Positions 14,476 to 16,644 of a DNA stretch of 16,644 nucleotides are shown piece after piece. The stretch's first letter is position 1. The number at the start of each line of letters is the position of its first letter. The notes beneath the pieces were generated by a model, which was given only the letters and a program-made list of their open reading frames with translations, was not told the origin of the DNA and made no database searches. Origin of the DNA: an uncultured PS1 clade bacterium (GTDB taxonomy: Bacteria; Pseudomonadota; Gammaproteobacteria; PS1; Pseudothioglobaceae); the NCBI GenBank assembly GCA_937950605.1, contig CALFDA010000012.1:1-16644 (forward strand), given 5' to 3'. A program made the position numbers and the translations under genes.

Positions 14476-15390
14476 TTAACCCATATCATAACTTTTAGTT
14501 ATCAAATTCTTGGTTTGCTCAAAATCTTCAATATTTGATATTTTTAATTCTAAGTCGCCAGTACCAAAATGACTTACATTGCCTACATCTCTCATTAATC
14601 CATCTTTTAAATCTTCCTTTTTAGGGTCCAATTTTAAAAAAAGCAGAAAGTGCTTATTTTTTGGTCTGATTTCCAAGCAGATAAAATTTCTAATTTTTTT
14701 ATATGCCTTATAGAATTTAAGTTCTTTTGCTTGAACATCATCGCCAAAATTTAAAATAAACTCATCAATATGGTTATATAAATCAACCAGTTCTTCATTT
14801 GCTTGCTTCAAGCGTTCAGCAAAAGTTTTGTCTTTATGAGAAGGTTTTTTATTGTCTATATCAATAGTCTCTGTTTGAATATTTGCTGTTTGAACATTAA
14901 CTAATTCAAATAAAAGCATATCTTCTTTATATTTTTTGTATTTTATTAACTCTATATTTCTATTTATTTGCTCTACCGCATGATTATCGTATTTAGTAAA
15001 GTTATAGGCAATACACAACAAACGCGTAGTCGCCCATTCGATTTTTTCAGCGTAATCTTTCCCTAATTTTTCAATAACCAAGAGTTTAAATTCTGCCTTA
15101 TGATCTAATAGCCAAGCAAGATAAAACAACCCTTGATTAATTACGTTTTCACCAGTTGAGCGTTTGTATTCAATAATTACAGGACAATTATTTTCATCTA
15201 TACCAAGCGTATCAATACGAGCACCATGCTTTTTGCCTGTAGAGTATTCGCTAGCCAAAAACCTAATGCTGAATATTTCTTCTAAGTTATTCTCAATTAA
15301 AGTTTGTAAAGATTTTTCGAGTGTATAAGGAGTTGCATGCAATCGCTCTACTTTGTCTTTATTTAGTTTAACAAGTGTTAAGTCACCCAT
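14476..15390 (-). CDS. PD-(D/E)XK nuclease-like protein with C-terminal DUF5655 domain
   Basis: This 304-residue protein has an N-terminal PD-(D/E)XK-like domain (about 1-165): D60 in ARIDTLGID, E74-X-K76 in VIIEYKR and Q86 in NQGLFYLAWL. A charged linker (about 170-200) leads to a C-terminal domain with KIRNFICLEIRPKNKHFLLFLKL and GDLELKISNIEDFEQTKNLITKSYD, which fits DUF5655. Proteins of this kind are often found inside type I restriction-modification loci, where their role is not settled. Here the gene follows the HsdR remnant by 24 nt, with AAGGAG (15402-15397) 6 nt before its ATG, so it belonged to that operon. It appears intact although the hsd genes are broken. A truncated inverted paralogue lies on the other side of metG. 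Confidence 0.8.
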   Translation of the reverse strand: MGDLTLVKLNKDKVERLHATPYTLEKSLQTLIENNLEEIFSIRFLASEYSTGKKHGARIDTLGIDENNCPVIIEYKRSTGENVINQGLFYLAWLLDHKAEFKLLVIEKLGKDYAEKIEWATTRLLCIAYNFTKYDNHAVEQINRNIELIKYKKYKEDMLLFELVNVQTANIQTETIDIDNKKPSHKDKTFAERLKQANEELVDLYNHIDEFILNFGDDVQAKELKFYKAYKKIRNFICLEIRPKNKHFLLFLKLDPKKEDLKDGLMRDVGNVSHFGTGDLELKISNIEDFEQTKNLITKSYDMG

Positions 15391-15414
15391 GTTTTGCTCC
15401 TTATAAATGTGTTT

Positions 15415-16149
15415 TTATATTTGTGCGTTAGAAATATCAAAAAATCGTTTAAAAAATTGCGTAAATTTTTTAATAACAGTATCAAGTTTTTTAGTGCGTT
15501 CACCAGACTTAGAGAAACGCGATACTGGCGGTAAAACTTCTGTAATGCTGGTTCCAGATATTGCAACATTACCATCTCTAAATGCGTTTTGCATAAATTT
15601 ATATGTGGCTTTTTGATTAAGATTTTCATCACTTATAATCTTTTTCAACTCTTTGATTTTACTTTTTTTAACAAACTCATGCCACTTTTCATCAATACTA
15701 ACACTAGAATCAAGTGAAGCAACAAACTGATTAATAAGATCTTTCTTGTTTCTTAGCTCAATGCTAGAATCAATTGCCCTATTAATATCAGTTAAAACCT
15801 TATTGATTTTTGTGTGCTTTTCATAATGCTTTTTAACAAGAGTAAGAATATAGTCGATATTAATCTCAATTTGTTTGATTAATTCCATTTCAAACACTAA
15901 ATCATCGTTAATATTCTCTTTATCAGTTTCTTTTGTTTTTCTTAATTCTTGATATGAATCAATATAGGTGCCATGATAATCCTGCATATCGCGCTCGGTT
16001 AAAATTTCGTTGCCCACAAACTCATCAAAAGTATCTAATATATTACGCATTCGCAAAATTTCACCATATAGAATAACAAAATCTTTTTTATTTTGCTCCC
16101 CCATTATTTGCTCACCAATTGTTGCGGGCTTGTTTTTGGACATTGACAA
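15415..16149 (-). pseudogene. hsdR: C-terminal remnant of type I restriction subunit HsdR
   Basis: The frame encodes only the C-terminal helical part of HsdR, the ATP-dependent restriction and translocation subunit: YGEILRMRNILDTFDEF, ILTERDMQDYHGTYIDSYQELR, VFEMELIKQIEINIDYIL, LRNKKDLINQF, ATYKFMQNAFRDG, GTSITEVLPPVSRF and the final FFKRFFDI, in the order seen in complete proteins. The nuclease domain (PD-(D/E)XK) and both helicase domains, some 750 residues, are missing. The upstream end runs directly into the HsdM remnant in a different frame, so the ATG at 16149 is accidental and the homologous part probably begins near 16125. This terminal region normally contacts the methylase core, so alone it cannot restrict DNA. 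The stop lies 24 nt before the DUF5655 gene. Confidence 0.85.
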
Positions 16150-16441
16150 AAAGCTCGCTAGGTAGAATATAAAAACCTTTTTCTTTGACAGTATCAGTTC
16201 TACCTAGTTCTGCCTTTTCATCTGAGAGTTTAGTATAATCAAAGTCTTTATTTGGCTCGTGATCATTAATATATTTGGTTAAATTCTCGCTGATAAACCT
16301 GTAAAACAGCATTCCCAATACATATTGCTTAAAATCCCAACCGTCTATGCTTCCGCGTAAGTTGTTGGCAATCTTCCAAATAGTGCTATGTAGTCGCGTG
16401 CGTTCTTGTTCTTTTGATAATTTTAATGATTCATTTGCCAT
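16112..16441 (-). pseudogene. hsdM: N-terminal remnant of type I methylase subunit HsdM
   Basis: About 105 residues match the N-terminal domain of HsdM: TRLHSTIWKIANNLRGSIDGWDFKQYVLGMLFYRFISENL, then KGFYILPSELFVNVQKQARNN. Normally the SAM-binding domain with the NPPY motif follows, then hsdS. Here the frame ends after N-W at TGA (16114-16112), where it passes into HsdR sequence in another frame. The methylase is therefore inactive. AAGGAG (16456-16451) lies 9 nt before the ATG, inside the end of the preceding frame, so the start is well supported. One deletion that removed most of hsdM, hsdS and the first three quarters of hsdR explains the arrangement. Confidence 0.85.
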
Positions 16442-16447
16442 AATTTA

Positions 16448-16624
16448 CTACTCCTTAATTTTCTCTAGTTCGGTTATAAGCTCTAAAATATAAAAAAATC
16501 GCTCCACAAACTCATCAAACTGCGAATATTGCCCCTCTCTAGTTTTAAAAAACCTTTCATTGCTTGTTTTGCATTCTTTTGTGGCAAAAGATTTCAATGC
16601 TTTGATGATTGTTTTAGCACTCAT
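16448..16624 (-). pseudogene. short frame resembling the N-terminus of AlkD-family DNA alkylation repair protein
   Basis: A 58-codon frame starts MSAKTIIKALKSFATKE and continues SNERFFKTREGQYSQFDEF. This matches the start of AlkD-like DNA glycosylases (HEAT-repeat proteins of about 230 residues), where a G-x-x-V-P segment should follow. Instead it continues V-E-R-F-F-Y-I-L-E-L-I-T-E-L-E-K-I-K-E and stops at 16448. The tail may be the end of another gene, fused after a deletion. It ends 6 nt before hsdM, and its last codons contain the hsdM ribosome-binding site. It could also be a genuine small protein, as both ends look like proper gene ends. The AlkD assignment rests on about 40 residues. 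Confidence 0.5.
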
Positions 16625-16644
16625 AGTGCTATAATTTTAACCCA

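Noticed and set aside
15378..15632. Second minus-strand frame over the hsdR end
   Set aside because: It overlaps the clear HsdR C-terminal homology in another frame and has no recognisable content.
1..16644. tRNA, rRNA, complete insertion sequence or integrase genes
   Set aside because: No cloverleaf sequence ending in CCA, no rRNA stretch and no transposase or recombinase catalytic motif was found on either strand by reading.

Overview
The window is AT-rich DNA from a gammaproteobacterium. The evidence is a complete ISC iron-sulfur operon in the standard order (cysE, iscR, iscS, iscU, iscA, hscB, hscA, fdx) with Escherichia coli-like lengths and residue numbering, an LpxL-type acyltransferase and an E. 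coli-type MetG. The low GC, the TtcA-like enzyme beside the isc genes, and the density of decaying restriction genes recall sulfur-oxidising SUP05/Thioglobus bacteria and related mussel or clam symbionts. That placement is inference; no marker gene in the window proves it.

Region 1 (1-7773, + strand) is housekeeping DNA. A TtcA-like tRNA thiolation enzyme, cut by the window edge, overlaps a lipid A acyltransferase. Serine acetyltransferase (cysE, cysteine supply) follows, then the iron-sulfur assembly set. IscS takes sulfur from cysteine, IscU is the scaffold, HscB and HscA release the cluster, IscA is a carrier or alternative scaffold, and Fdx supplies electrons. IscR probably represses the locus through a type 1 site overlapping the iscR -35 box. 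No iscX follows fdx.

Region 2 (7774-9778, - strand) is a decayed restriction-modification island between the isc operon and mrp. It holds a truncated DNA methyltransferase whose catalytic SPPY motif has become S-R, an intact PLD-family (HKD) nuclease, a small CX4C/CX2C zinc-ribbon protein that overlaps it, and a hypothetical protein.

Region 3 (9779-11711) has a hypothetical protein gene just downstream of mrp (iron-sulfur carrier ATPase), a 44-residue asparaginase remnant, inverted repeats, and the probable promoter for the metG transcript.

Region 4 (11712-16644) has metG flanked by two inverted paralogues of a PD-(D/E)XK nuclease-like gene. The left copy has lost its C-terminal DUF5655 domain, lies between promoter and metG, and overlaps the metG start by 8 nt. 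The right copy is full length and follows a type I restriction relic: an HsdM N-terminus joined out of frame to an HsdR C-terminus, preceded by an AlkD-like fragment. Regions 2 and 4 show repeated loss of restriction-modification function while nuclease parts persist, which is the most unusual theme of the window.
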